Of a stretch of 64,000 nucleotides of DNA, positions 56,425-64,000 are shown in pieces (positions within the stretch are counted from its first letter, which is position 1; each line of letters begins with the position of its first letter). The DNA comes from Enterococcus crotali (GTDB lineage Bacteria; Bacillota; Bacilli; Lactobacillales; Enterococcaceae): assembly GCF_000633635.1 (NCBI RefSeq), contig NZ_AYPQ01000005.1, forward strand, positions 8,260-72,259. Reading direction: 5' to 3'. The notes under the pieces are model-generated. The model saw only the letters and a list, made by a program, of their open reading frames with translations, did not search any database and was not told the DNA's origin. A program made the position numbers and the translations under genes.

Positions 56425-56733
56425 ATGATCGTTCAAACTGTTACATTTAATGTAAAAAAAGAAGGCAAAGAAATATTTGAAGCTAAAACAAGTAAGGATG
56501 TTGCTTCTATGTTAGAATTTTCTGGGTGTTTATCGAGTGAGTGCTGGTTTTCAGAAGAAAAAGAAAGCTGTGAGTTTATGCTGGTTTCTAAATGGGAGAG
56601 TAAAAAAGATTTTCAAAACTGGTTGAAACGTCCAGAGCATTTACAAGAGCATCGAGAGGCACATAAAAATAAAGACACAAAACCATCATTTGTTTTAGAG
56701 AAAACTAGAAAAACTTATGAGATTCACGCGTAA
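56425..56733 (+). CDS. Antibiotic biosynthesis monooxygenase (ABM) domain protein
   Basis: A 102-residue dimeric alpha+beta barrel protein of the ABM type. The strand VQTVTFNVKKEGKEIF, the helix ending MLEFSGC, CEFMLVSKWESKKDFQNWLKRPEHLQEH and a closing strand match the fold. IsdG/HmoA heme-degrading enzymes share it and use Asn, Trp and His; a W and H pair occurs in the NWLKRPEHLQEH segment but the Asn is not obvious. The Fur-like box in front supports a role in heme or iron use, which is my inference. AAAGGGAG before the ATG. Confidence 0.75.
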   Translation: MIVQTVTFNVKKEGKEIFEAKTSKDVASMLEFSGCLSSECWFSEEKESCEFMLVSKWESKKDFQNWLKRPEHLQEHREAHKNKDTKPSFVLEKTRKTYEIHA

Positions 56734-56831
56734 AAAATATGCAGTTTGATTTTTTGATTCGTTCAAATTAGTGTGCATTTGATAAAAAAACAGGTATAGT
56801 AGAGTTCAAATGAACGCTAAGGAGAAACATC

Positions 56832-57947
56832 ATGGAAGAGATACAAGTATGTTTAGCTATCCTTGAAAAAATCGAAAAACCAAAAAAGATGACTGAACTT
56901 CAATTTAAGTTGTATAAAGAAACTATTTTAGAGCAGATTCAAAAACTTCAGCAGCAAGGGTGGGATGAGGCCGCTCTTGTTGTATACATAAATCAGCTAA
57001 ACGAATACAAAGATAACAGTATAGAAAGAGTGAGTGAAGAAACAAAGAACGTTTTCCAAGCTGTTTTTTTCATTGGTTCTGATATTTATACAAAAATGTT
57101 TATAAAAAGTCGGCTTTTAGATCAAGAAAAGGCAGTACTAGTGATCGATCATTTAGGCGGAGAATTAGATGAAAAGGGCGATTTATACTTTGCGCCATCA
57201 GAGTATCTATTTTGTCCTCAAATGCCGCCGGGAGCCCCATTTCTAGCAAGTTACTCAGAAACAGTACAACGTGCCTATCCAAATGGTTTGATCATAGCAA
57301 AGACAGATAAAAAACGAACAAAAACAGCTATCAAGAAAAAATATGCGACTGAAACAAAAATCCATCAATTCAGGAATCGATTAGATAAAAATAATATTGA
57401 ATATATAGAAAATTATAAGCAAATCCATGGCTTAAAAAATGATGAAGCAGCAATCAAACTGATTCTCAGAAATAATTGGTTTTATGCGGATCCTCAATAT
57501 CATAATCGGGCTTGCTTAGGTGTCGATATCTTGATGGATGACCTGTATAGAGCAACTAGAACACTTAGTAATCAAGGGCTTGTTAAGAAAATCAGAAAAC
57601 GCGGTTTTTATCGCAAAATTCTATCTGGCGATTATCATAGTGAATTTATTTTAGATGAGCAAGGTCAACTGTTAAGTCAATGGAAAACGTCGAATGAATT
57701 TAGTGATTACTTAGAAAGTGCAATCGTAAATGGTGAATCTTTTAACTATGGCAAGCGACCTAGAGAGGATCGAGAGGGGACGCATCATAAATTAGACGGC
57801 AATCCGCCTAGATATTTTGATACAGACAAACGCAATGAACTAAAAAAAATTTGGCTTTCACCTACAGATCAATGGTTTTATCAGTTAGTGAGAAGGTTGT
57901 CGGAAAAAGGATTAAGATATAGAAAAAGAAGAAAGCCAAAGAAATAA
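56832..57947 (+). CDS. DUF3114-like protein
   Basis: A 371-residue soluble, basic protein. The first 70 residues are helical (EEIQVCLAILEKIEKPKKM). The middle has FAPSEYLFCPQMPPGAPF and the second half VDILMDDLYRATRTLSNQGLV with many Arg and Lys, ending RYRKRRKPKK. The pattern resembles DUF3114 proteins of streptococci and enterococci, for which I know no function. The basic tail could bind nucleic acid. AAGGAG precedes the ATG; a terminator follows. Single gene. Confidence 0.65.
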   Translation: MEEIQVCLAILEKIEKPKKMTELQFKLYKETILEQIQKLQQQGWDEAALVVYINQLNEYKDNSIERVSEETKNVFQAVFFIGSDIYTKMFIKSRLLDQEKAVLVIDHLGGELDEKGDLYFAPSEYLFCPQMPPGAPFLASYSETVQRAYPNGLIIAKTDKKRTKTAIKKKYATETKIHQFRNRLDKNNIEYIENYKQIHGLKNDEAAIKLILRNNWFYADPQYHNRACLGVDILMDDLYRATRTLSNQGLVKKIRKRGFYRKILSGDYHSEFILDEQGQLLSQWKTSNEFSDYLESAIVNGESFNYGKRPREDREGTHHKLDGNPPRYFDTDKRNELKKIWLSPTDQWFYQLVRRLSEKGLRYRKRRKPKK

Positions 57948-57952
57948 AAATT

Positions 57953-58007
57953 AGATCAAAGGTTAAAAGGAACTGTTTAGTTTCCAACTTCCGGCTGATC
58001 TTTTTTT
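57953..58007 (+). terminator. Terminator after the DUF3114-like gene
   Basis: An outer stem AGATCA/TGATCT with an inner GGAAC/GTTTCC-type stem, followed by seven T residues. Confidence 0.6.
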
Positions 58008-58061
58008 ATTTTTCACAAAAAAGCATCGTTTTTCAAAGGAGAGAAAGAAAAATAATTAATA

Positions 58062-58086
58062 AGTTTGTGAAATTTTTTCACAAACT
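58062..58086. promoter_or_regulatory. Rex-like operator before nifJ
   Basis: AGTTTGTGAAA and TTTCACAAACT form a perfect 11-bp inverted repeat with a three-base centre. It contains TTGTGA and TCACAA, the half-sites of the redox regulator Rex, with the spacer one base longer than usual. It abuts the -35 region of the nifJ promoter and lacks a T-run in either direction. Confidence 0.6.
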
Positions 58087-58087
58087 G

Positions 58088-58116
58088 TTTCAAATTTGAC
58101 TAGCATCCGTTATAAT
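58088..58116 (+). promoter_or_regulatory. Probable nifJ promoter
   Basis: TTTCAA, 17-base spacer, perfect -10 TATAAT at 58111-58116. The -35 is weak, which suggests dependence on activation or release of repression. Confidence 0.5.
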
Positions 58117-58173
58117 GAAGAGGAATATGCGTGCAACTATTCTACTTTATATAGAAGGATGATGAATATTATA

Positions 58174-61100
58174 ATGCGAAAAATGAAGACGATGGATGGA
58201 AATACAGCCGCTGCATACATTTCATATGCGTTTACTGAATTAGCCGCTATTTATCCAATTACACCAAGTTCAACAATGGCTGAACTAGTCGATCAATGGT
58301 CAGCTGAGGGCAAACAAAATATTTTTGGGCAACCTGTAAAAATCGTTGAAATGCAATCAGAAGCAGGTGCTGCGGGAGTTGTCCATGGCTCACTAAAAAC
58401 TGGTGCATTAACTACTACATATACTGCTTCTCAAGGGCTATTATTGATGATTCCAAACATGTATAAAATTGCCGGAGAACTACTTCCGTCAGTATTTCAT
58501 GTAGCCAGCCGTGCTGTGACAACCAATGCGTTGAATATTTTTGGTGACCACGGAGATGTGATGGCTGCGCGCCAGACTGGTTTTGCTATGCTTTGCGAAA
58601 GCAGTGTGCAAGAAGTGATGGATCTATCACCTGTCGCACATTTAGCTTCAATTGAATCAAGCGTTCCTTTTATCAACTTTTTTGATGGATTTCGGACAAG
58701 TCATGAAATTCAAAAAATTGAAGTATTGGATTATGAAGAACTAGCACCATTAGTAGATCACGAAAAATTAGATAGCTTCCGCAATAGAAGTATGAATCCA
58801 AACCATCCTTCTGTAAGTGGAACGAATCAAAATCCAGATATTCATTTCCAACAACGAGAAACGATCAATAGCTACTATGAACAAATTCCAGCTATTGTAA
58901 AAAAATATATGGATGAAATCAATTTGCTAAGAGGGACTCGCTATGATTTGGTTACATATTATGGTGCAGAAGACGCTGAAGAAGTGATCGTTTCAATGGG
59001 ATCAGCGGCTCAAGCAATTGAACAAACGATTGATTATTTAACAAAACAAGGTAGAAAAGTCGGTTTTTTAAATATCCATTTATATCGTCCATTTCCGCTT
59101 GAAAACTTTTTAGAAAAAATGCCCAAAACAGTTAAAGCAATTGGCGTGATGGATCGTACGAAAGAACCGGGCGCTGGTGGTGAGCCGTTACTTTTAGATG
59201 TTCAAAGTGCAATGTACGAATCTGATTTGCGTCCAATGATCATTGGTGGACGTTATGGGTTAGGATCAAAAGATGTATTGCCAAATCAAATCGTCGCAAT
59301 CTATGATGAATTGCTAAAAGATAAAAAAGCAGCAAAATCTCGCTTTACGATTGGGATCGTGGATGATGTGACCTATACTTCTCTTGAGTGTGGAGAAGCG
59401 TTGGATCTAACAAATCCCAAAACTTATCAAGCAAAATTTTGGGGCTTTGGTTCTGATGGCACAGTTGGAGCGAATAAATCAGCAATCAAGATCATTGGAG
59501 ATCATACCGATAAATATGCTCAAGGCTTCTTTTACTATGATTCGAAAAAGTCGGGTGGGTTAACAGTCTCTCATTTACGTTTTGGTGAAACACCGATCCG
59601 CTCAACTTATTTGATCGAACATGCAGATTTTGTTGCTTGTCACACAGCGGCCTACTTAAACACCTATGATTTGGTTAAAGGCTTGAAAAAGGGCGGTACA
59701 TTTTTACTTAATACGGTTTGGAATGATGAGCAACTAGAACGTTTCTTACCAAGTAAACTAAAACGTTATTTAGCTGAAAATGATATTCATTTTTATACGA
59801 TCAATGCCGTTAAACTTGCCAGTGAAGTTGGTTTAGGCGGACGGATCAATACCGCGATGGAAACTGCCTTTTTCAAATTAGCGAATATCATGCCATTTGA
59901 TGAAGTGTTGCCAATCTTAAAAGAGGAAGCTTTCAAAAGTTATGCTAGAAAATCGATGTCAGTGGTTGAAAAGAACGTTCAAGCAATTGATCGTACTGTC
60001 GAGCTTTTGCATAAAGTCGAAGTTCCAACTACTTGGAAGACAATTGAAATCAAACCCAAAGCGCGCCTTGCCAATGTGACAGACTATGTTCATGAAATCG
60101 TCGAACCAATCAACCGCCAAGAAGGAAATGATCTTGCCGTTAGCGCGTTTATCAAAAATGACATGACAGACGGTCGGATGCCGCTTGGAACTACTGCTGT
60201 GGAAAAACGAGGGATTGCAGTAGAAGTACCTGAATGGAATAGTGATCGTTGTACGATGTGTAATGAATGTGCGTTTGTTTGTCCGCATGCTGCGATTCGT
60301 CCATTTTTAGCTGATGATGAAGAAATGGAAGAAGCACCAGCAGGCTATATTGTAAGAGAAATGCGCGGAGCCGACGGACTAAAATACCGTATTCAAGTTT
60401 CTGTAGAAGATTGTACGGGTTGCGGTCTTTGTGTGGATGCGTGTCCTGCTAAAGGCAAAGCTTTAGTTATGAAACCTTATGAAGAACAAAAAGAACAAGC
60501 AATGAACTGGGCATTTTCTATGACCTTGAAACAAAAAGAAAATCCAGCTAAACCAAATACGGTTTTAGGTACACAATTTAACAAACCCCTACTAGAATTT
60601 TCAGGAGCCTGCTCTGGTTGTGGAGAAACACCTTATGTGAAATTATTGACTCAAATGTTTGGTGATCGCATGATGATTGCAAATGCTACTGGTTGTTCTT
60701 CCATCTGGGGTGGTGCAGCGCCGGTTGCACCTTACACAACTAATGACCAAGGTCAAGGACCTGCTTGGTCTAATTCGTTGCTAGAAGATAATGCTGAATT
60801 TGGTTATGGTATGCTTCTAGCTAGTCAAACACGTCGTGAACATTTAGCGATGAAGATGAGTGAAGCGATGAGTGTTGCTTCATCTGAATTAAAATTATTG
60901 ATGGAAGACTGGATCGACCACATGCATACAGGGGAAGGCACACAGCAACGTGCAGCTAAACTAAAAGCTGCATTACTTGATGAAAAAATGAATCAGCCAT
61001 TATTAGAAGCGGTTTATGCAGACAATGATTTATTTGTAAAAAATAGTCAGTGGATGATCGGTGGAGACGGTTGGGCCTATGATATCGGTTATGGCGGGAT

Positions 61101-61848
61101 CGATCATGTTCTGGCCAGTGGTGCAGATGTCAATATGTTAGTGTTGGACAATGAGGTTTATTCTAATACTGGTGGCCAAACATCTAAAGCGACACCTGCT
61201 TCTGCCATTGCCAAATTTTCTGCAAGTGGGAAATATGTCTCTAAAAAAGATCTAGGGATGATGGCGATGACTTATGGTAATGTTTATGTGGCTCAAATCG
61301 CATCTGGTGCCAATCAAATGCAGACGATCAAAGCTTTTGAAGAAGCAGAACGTTTCCCAGGACCATCGATCATCATCGCATACACACCATGTATTACTCA
61401 TGGATTGGCCGGTGGTATGAGCAAAACATTAGAAGAAGCGAAAGAAGCAGTTAATTCTGGTTACTGGTCATTGTATCGCTACAATCCAGAGTTGAAAGAA
61501 ATAGGTAAAAATCCTATGACTTTAGATTACAAAAAACCGAATTTTGATGAGATGACTAACTTTATGCGCAAACAAGTTCGTTTTTCTTCATTAGAATCAA
61601 CACAACCTGAATTTGCTGGTAAACTATTTGAAAAAACGGTGGATGATGCAAAAAATCGTTTTTATAATTATGCACGCATGGCAGGCCAAGAAGAAAAAAT
61701 TCGAGCAAAATTAGAAAAAACAACAGACGAAGCAGTGGTTGAAAAAGCCCCCCGTGTGAAGAAAGAACGAATAGTTGATCCAGAGGCCGAAGCCAAAAGA
61801 GCGGCAAGAAGAGCTGAACGAGCAGCTAAACGCGAAAAGCCAGAATAG
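58174..61848 (+). CDS. nifJ: NifJ, pyruvate:ferredoxin/flavodoxin oxidoreductase
   Basis: A 1224-residue single-chain enzyme that converts pyruvate and CoA to acetyl-CoA, CO2 and reduced ferredoxin or flavodoxin. In order: domain I with AAYISYAFTELAAIYPITPSS, a gamma-type domain, a two-cluster ferredoxin domain with CTMCNECAFVCP and CTGCGLCVDACP, and the TPP domain with SGACSGCGETPY and NATGCSSIWGG plus the late VLDNEVYSNTGGQ. A charged tail (KRAARRAERAAKREK) extends the C-terminus. The ATG at 58174 is chosen; the frame runs up to 58096 but into the promoter. A Rex-like site lies upstream; a flavodoxin gene lies at 9858. Confidence 0.95.
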   Translation: MRKMKTMDGNTAAAYISYAFTELAAIYPITPSSTMAELVDQWSAEGKQNIFGQPVKIVEMQSEAGAAGVVHGSLKTGALTTTYTASQGLLLMIPNMYKIAGELLPSVFHVASRAVTTNALNIFGDHGDVMAARQTGFAMLCESSVQEVMDLSPVAHLASIESSVPFINFFDGFRTSHEIQKIEVLDYEELAPLVDHEKLDSFRNRSMNPNHPSVSGTNQNPDIHFQQRETINSYYEQIPAIVKKYMDEINLLRGTRYDLVTYYGAEDAEEVIVSMGSAAQAIEQTIDYLTKQGRKVGFLNIHLYRPFPLENFLEKMPKTVKAIGVMDRTKEPGAGGEPLLLDVQSAMYESDLRPMIIGGRYGLGSKDVLPNQIVAIYDELLKDKKAAKSRFTIGIVDDVTYTSLECGEALDLTNPKTYQAKFWGFGSDGTVGANKSAIKIIGDHTDKYAQGFFYYDSKKSGGLTVSHLRFGETPIRSTYLIEHADFVACHTAAYLNTYDLVKGLKKGGTFLLNTVWNDEQLERFLPSKLKRYLAENDIHFYTINAVKLASEVGLGGRINTAMETAFFKLANIMPFDEVLPILKEEAFKSYARKSMSVVEKNVQAIDRTVELLHKVEVPTTWKTIEIKPKARLANVTDYVHEIVEPINRQEGNDLAVSAFIKNDMTDGRMPLGTTAVEKRGIAVEVPEWNSDRCTMCNECAFVCPHAAIRPFLADDEEMEEAPAGYIVREMRGADGLKYRIQVSVEDCTGCGLCVDACPAKGKALVMKPYEEQKEQAMNWAFSMTLKQKENPAKPNTVLGTQFNKPLLEFSGACSGCGETPYVKLLTQMFGDRMMIANATGCSSIWGGAAPVAPYTTNDQGQGPAWSNSLLEDNAEFGYGMLLASQTRREHLAMKMSEAMSVASSELKLLMEDWIDHMHTGEGTQQRAAKLKAALLDEKMNQPLLEAVYADNDLFVKNSQWMIGGDGWAYDIGYGGIDHVLASGADVNMLVLDNEVYSNTGGQTSKATPASAIAKFSASGKYVSKKDLGMMAMTYGNVYVAQIASGANQMQTIKAFEEAERFPGPSIIIAYTPCITHGLAGGMSKTLEEAKEAVNSGYWSLYRYNPELKEIGKNPMTLDYKKPNFDEMTNFMRKQVRFSSLESTQPEFAGKLFEKTVDDAKNRFYNYARMAGQEEKIRAKLEKTTDEAVVEKAPRVKKERIVDPEAEAKRAARRAERAAKREKPE

Positions 61849-61860
61849 TAAATTTGCAAA

Positions 61861-61985
61861 GAGGATGGGATAGAAGTGTTTAATCCCGAGAAATAAGAAG
61901 GGATTGCTTATGCTCCCACTGTTTATCCAGATTCCACGTGAGTGGGATATGACTCGAAGAGTTATGTCCTACTCACGTTTCTTTT
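61861..61985. repeat. Dispersed repeat with terminator after nifJ
   Basis: Begins GAGGATGGGATAGAAGTGTT, contains AATCCC/GGGATT and TGCTCCCACTGTTTATCC as in the copy at 49353, and ends in a 19-bp hairpin (61937-61955 with 61959-61977, loop GAA) followed by a T-rich tract. The remaining gap to cdaA is T-rich without a supported gene. Confidence 0.7.
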
Positions 61986-62131
61986 CTTATCTCACTCAGA
62001 TTCTGACCAAACCTATTCTACTTTTTATTTTCATTTCCTAATTTTTTCTATCTTTCACTCGCCGTTCTGTAATCGAATAAAATATTATGGTATACTTATT
62101 AAGAAATCTTCAGAGAGAAGTGAGGTTTATT

Positions 62132-63019
62132 ATGTCTTTTCAACTTAATCAGTTATTTGATTTGAATTATTGGCGGCAATTGATCTCATCCGATTTCTTG
62201 TCCCGTGATTATATTATCAATATTATAGATATTCTGGTCGTATGGTATCTTGTTTATAAATTGATTATGCTCATCAGAGGCACAAAGGCTGTCCAATTGC
62301 TAAAAGGGGTCGCTGTTTTCATTGTCATCCGAATATTGAGCGAGATCATTGGGTTACACACCTTGTCTTGGTTAATGAATCAGGTGATTATGTATGGTGT
62401 GATCGCAGCGGTCGTCATTTTCCAACCAGAAGTCCGGCGAGGGTTAGAACATCTTGGTAGAAGTTCCTTTTTCCGTACAACTAAGTCGGAACAGCAAGAA
62501 GATGAAAAAATGATTCTCGCCTTTGATAAAGCGATTCAATATATGTCTAAACGGAAAATCGGTGCTCTGATCACCGTGGAAAGAAATACTGGGTTGGATG
62601 AATATATCGAGACAGGAATTGCTTTAGATGCGGATATTTCAGGAGAACTGTTGATCAATATTTTTATTCCTAATACGCCACTGCATGATGGAGCTGTAAT
62701 CGTGAAACAAGGAAAGATCGCTGTAGCAAGTGCCTATCTTCCTTTGTCAGAAAGCAACTTGATTCCAAAAGAATTCGGTACCCGACATAGAGCAGCGGTC
62801 GGAATTAGTGAAGTCAGTGACGCTGTAACGATCATTGTATCGGAAGAAACTGGGGATGTCAGTCTGACAGTAAGCAATGATCTGATTCCTAGGCTAACGC
62901 AGGAAGAATACCTGAAAATTCTTCGAGCAGAATTGGTACCCAAAGAAGATCGTAAGGATAAAAGGAACCTTTTACAGCACTTTATAGAAGGTGTTTCGAA
63001 AGGGGCGAAAAAGAAATGA
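62132..63019 (+). CDS. cdaA: CdaA, membrane diadenylate cyclase
   Basis: A 295-residue enzyme that makes cyclic di-AMP from two ATP. Three membrane helices lie in about residues 28-98, then a coiled linker, then the DAC domain with the DGA motif (D186-A188 in LHDGAVIV) and RHR motif (R218-R220 in GTRHRAAVG). Cyclic di-AMP controls potassium and wall homeostasis. The ATG at 62132 follows GTGAGG; the frame also opens upstream at 62087 but without a site. Its TGA overlaps the cdaR ATG. Confidence 0.96.
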   Translation: MSFQLNQLFDLNYWRQLISSDFLSRDYIINIIDILVVWYLVYKLIMLIRGTKAVQLLKGVAVFIVIRILSEIIGLHTLSWLMNQVIMYGVIAAVVIFQPEVRRGLEHLGRSSFFRTTKSEQQEDEKMILAFDKAIQYMSKRKIGALITVERNTGLDEYIETGIALDADISGELLINIFIPNTPLHDGAVIVKQGKIAVASAYLPLSESNLIPKEFGTRHRAAVGISEVSDAVTIIVSEETGDVSLTVSNDLIPRLTQEEYLKILRAELVPKEDRKDKRNLLQHFIEGVSKGAKKK

Positions 63020-64000
63020 AAAAGCCCTCTCAAAGTAATTGGGTTTCAGGATTACTAGCCTTGCTTTTTGCTGTATTGCTATTTTTCAATGCAAACTCTT
63101 CTGGAAACATGTCCAATCTGTCTGGTACAAACCAAGTTTATGACGAAATGCTTTATAATATTCCGGTTCAAGTAGAGTATGATCAAGCAAAGTATTTTGT
63201 TTCCGGTTATGAAGAAACAGTTAATGTTCATTTAAGTAGTGCCAATCGAATTCAGCTAAATTTAGAAGCAAATGAAGATACTAGAAATTTTCAAGTGGTT
63301 GCAGATTTGACTAAAACGCCGCTTGGTACGTCAGAAATTCAGTTAAGAGTTAAAGGATTGAGTACGGCTGTAACCGCTGAAATCGAACCTAAAACGATAA
63401 CTGTGACCATCGAAAATAGAGTCACAAAAACATTTGACGTTGAGGCGCAATTACCGGAATCTATTGAGGCAGAAGGATATAAGGTCAAAAAAATTGATGT
63501 GAGTCCTAAAACCGTAAAAATTACAACGGGTGAAGAGACTGCTAAAGCAATTACACGTGTGATTGCACCACTGTCCAATGTCAAACAATCTGCGGATACG
63601 ATTAAACAAGTTGTCAATGTTCAAGCGCTAGATGATAAAGGGCAAGTTTTAAGTATCGAAAATCCAGCGCCGCAAGTAAAAGTGGTGGTTGATTTAGTAT
63701 TGCCTTCAAAAGAAGTTGGACTGACCATCAGCCCAACAGGATCACCGCCAGCGGAAATCGATCATTATACATTTGATCTTTCAACTCAAAAAGTTGAGAT
63801 TAGAGGAACGAAATCAGTTTTGGATGCAATTGATTCAATAGAATTACCGATTGATGTAAGCAATATAAAGTCATCAACAAAACGTACTGTAAAAATTCCG
63901 ACAAACACGGATTATATTGTTTCACCTGAGGAGATAGAAGTGACGATTAATCCAATTTTTGCAGGAACCAATACTAGTTTTTCTCAAACGAGTGGGCAAG
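63016..64000 (+). CDS. cdaR: CdaR (YbbR-domain) regulator of CdaA, 5' part
   Basis: The first 328 residues of a YbbR-domain protein; the frame is still open at the window end. One N-terminal membrane helix (WVSGLLALLFAVLLFF) anchors it, and the outside part holds successive YbbR repeats, visible in YNIPVQVEYDQ, TFDVEAQLPES, and then VGLTISPTGSP. CdaR binds and modulates CdaA, and the genes overlap by four bases (ATGA). Usually glmM follows outside this window. Confidence 0.93.
   Translation, partial: MKKPSQSNWVSGLLALLFAVLLFFNANSSGNMSNLSGTNQVYDEMLYNIPVQVEYDQAKYFVSGYEETVNVHLSSANRIQLNLEANEDTRNFQVVADLTKTPLGTSEIQLRVKGLSTAVTAEIEPKTITVTIENRVTKTFDVEAQLPESIEAEGYKVKKIDVSPKTVKITTGEETAKAITRVIAPLSNVKQSADTIKQVVNVQALDDKGQVLSIENPAPQVKVVVDLVLPSKEVGLTISPTGSPPAEIDHYTFDLSTQKVEIRGTKSVLDAIDSIELPIDVSNIKSSTKRTVKIPTNTDYIVSPEEIEVTINPIFAGTNTSFSQTSGQ

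Noticed and set aside
59959-60288. A 109-residue minus-strand frame within nifJ
   Set aside because: It is a shadow of the ferredoxin-domain coding region with low-complexity content and no start signal.

Overview
The window comes from a low-GC Gram-positive bacterium of the genus Enterococcus, most likely a relative of E. faecalis. The main reason is a complete enterococcal polysaccharide antigen (epa) locus in its usual order. Lactose/cellobiose-type PTS genes next to an Eis-type acetyltransferase, GlnR/GlnA, CdaA/CdaR and AT-rich codon use agree with this. The exact species cannot be read from the sequence alone.

Region 1 (1-6.1 kb) holds a PTS operon (end of EIIB, EIIA, EIIC, three small proteins), a second stand-alone EIIC behind a striking 33-bp palindrome, and an Eis-like acetyltransferase. 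Region 2 (6.1-12.5 kb) is housekeeping: two very small genes, tRNA-Arg(CCT), a uracil-DNA glycosylase-like protein, aminopeptidase PepS, a TetR regulator, flavodoxin, methionine aminopeptidase behind a long structured leader, and a YihY-type membrane protein.

Region 3 (12.6-35.3 kb) is the conserved epa core. It contains the initiating transferase EpaA, rhamnosyltransferases EpaB-D, the four dTDP-rhamnose genes, a GT-C/GT2/DUF2304/small-transporter side-chain module, the ABC exporter EpaLM, the large glycosyltransferases EpaN and EpaO, two polytopic membrane proteins and the second initiating transferase EpaR. Region 4 (35.3-49.3 kb) is a variable decoration cluster with its own probable promoter. 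It has GT4 and GT2 enzymes, a Wzz-like protein, an EpsG-like polymerase, a secreted GH25 muramidase with six exact-length repeats, a Wzx flippase, and a LicD-centred set. That set is LicD, a cytidylyltransferase/PLP-enzyme fusion, a DUF1015 protein and an opine-dehydrogenase-like protein. I read it as a candidate route for making and attaching a phospho-amino-alcohol or similar group to the polysaccharide; this is the most interesting part of the window.

Region 5 (49.5-64 kb) holds glpQ-like, miaA, hflX, a DUF6056-like membrane protein, glnRA with a perfect GlnR box and promoter, an ABM-domain protein behind a Fur-like box, a DUF3114 protein, pyruvate:ferredoxin/flavodoxin oxidoreductase behind a Rex-like palindrome, cdaA, and the start of cdaR cut by the window edge.

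Eight apparent frameshifts in seven genes are all net -1, most of them in short homopolymer runs, and each is repaired by adding one base. They look like sequencing or assembly errors rather than pseudogenes, so those genes are annotated as single coding regions. No insertion sequence, CRISPR array or rRNA was seen.
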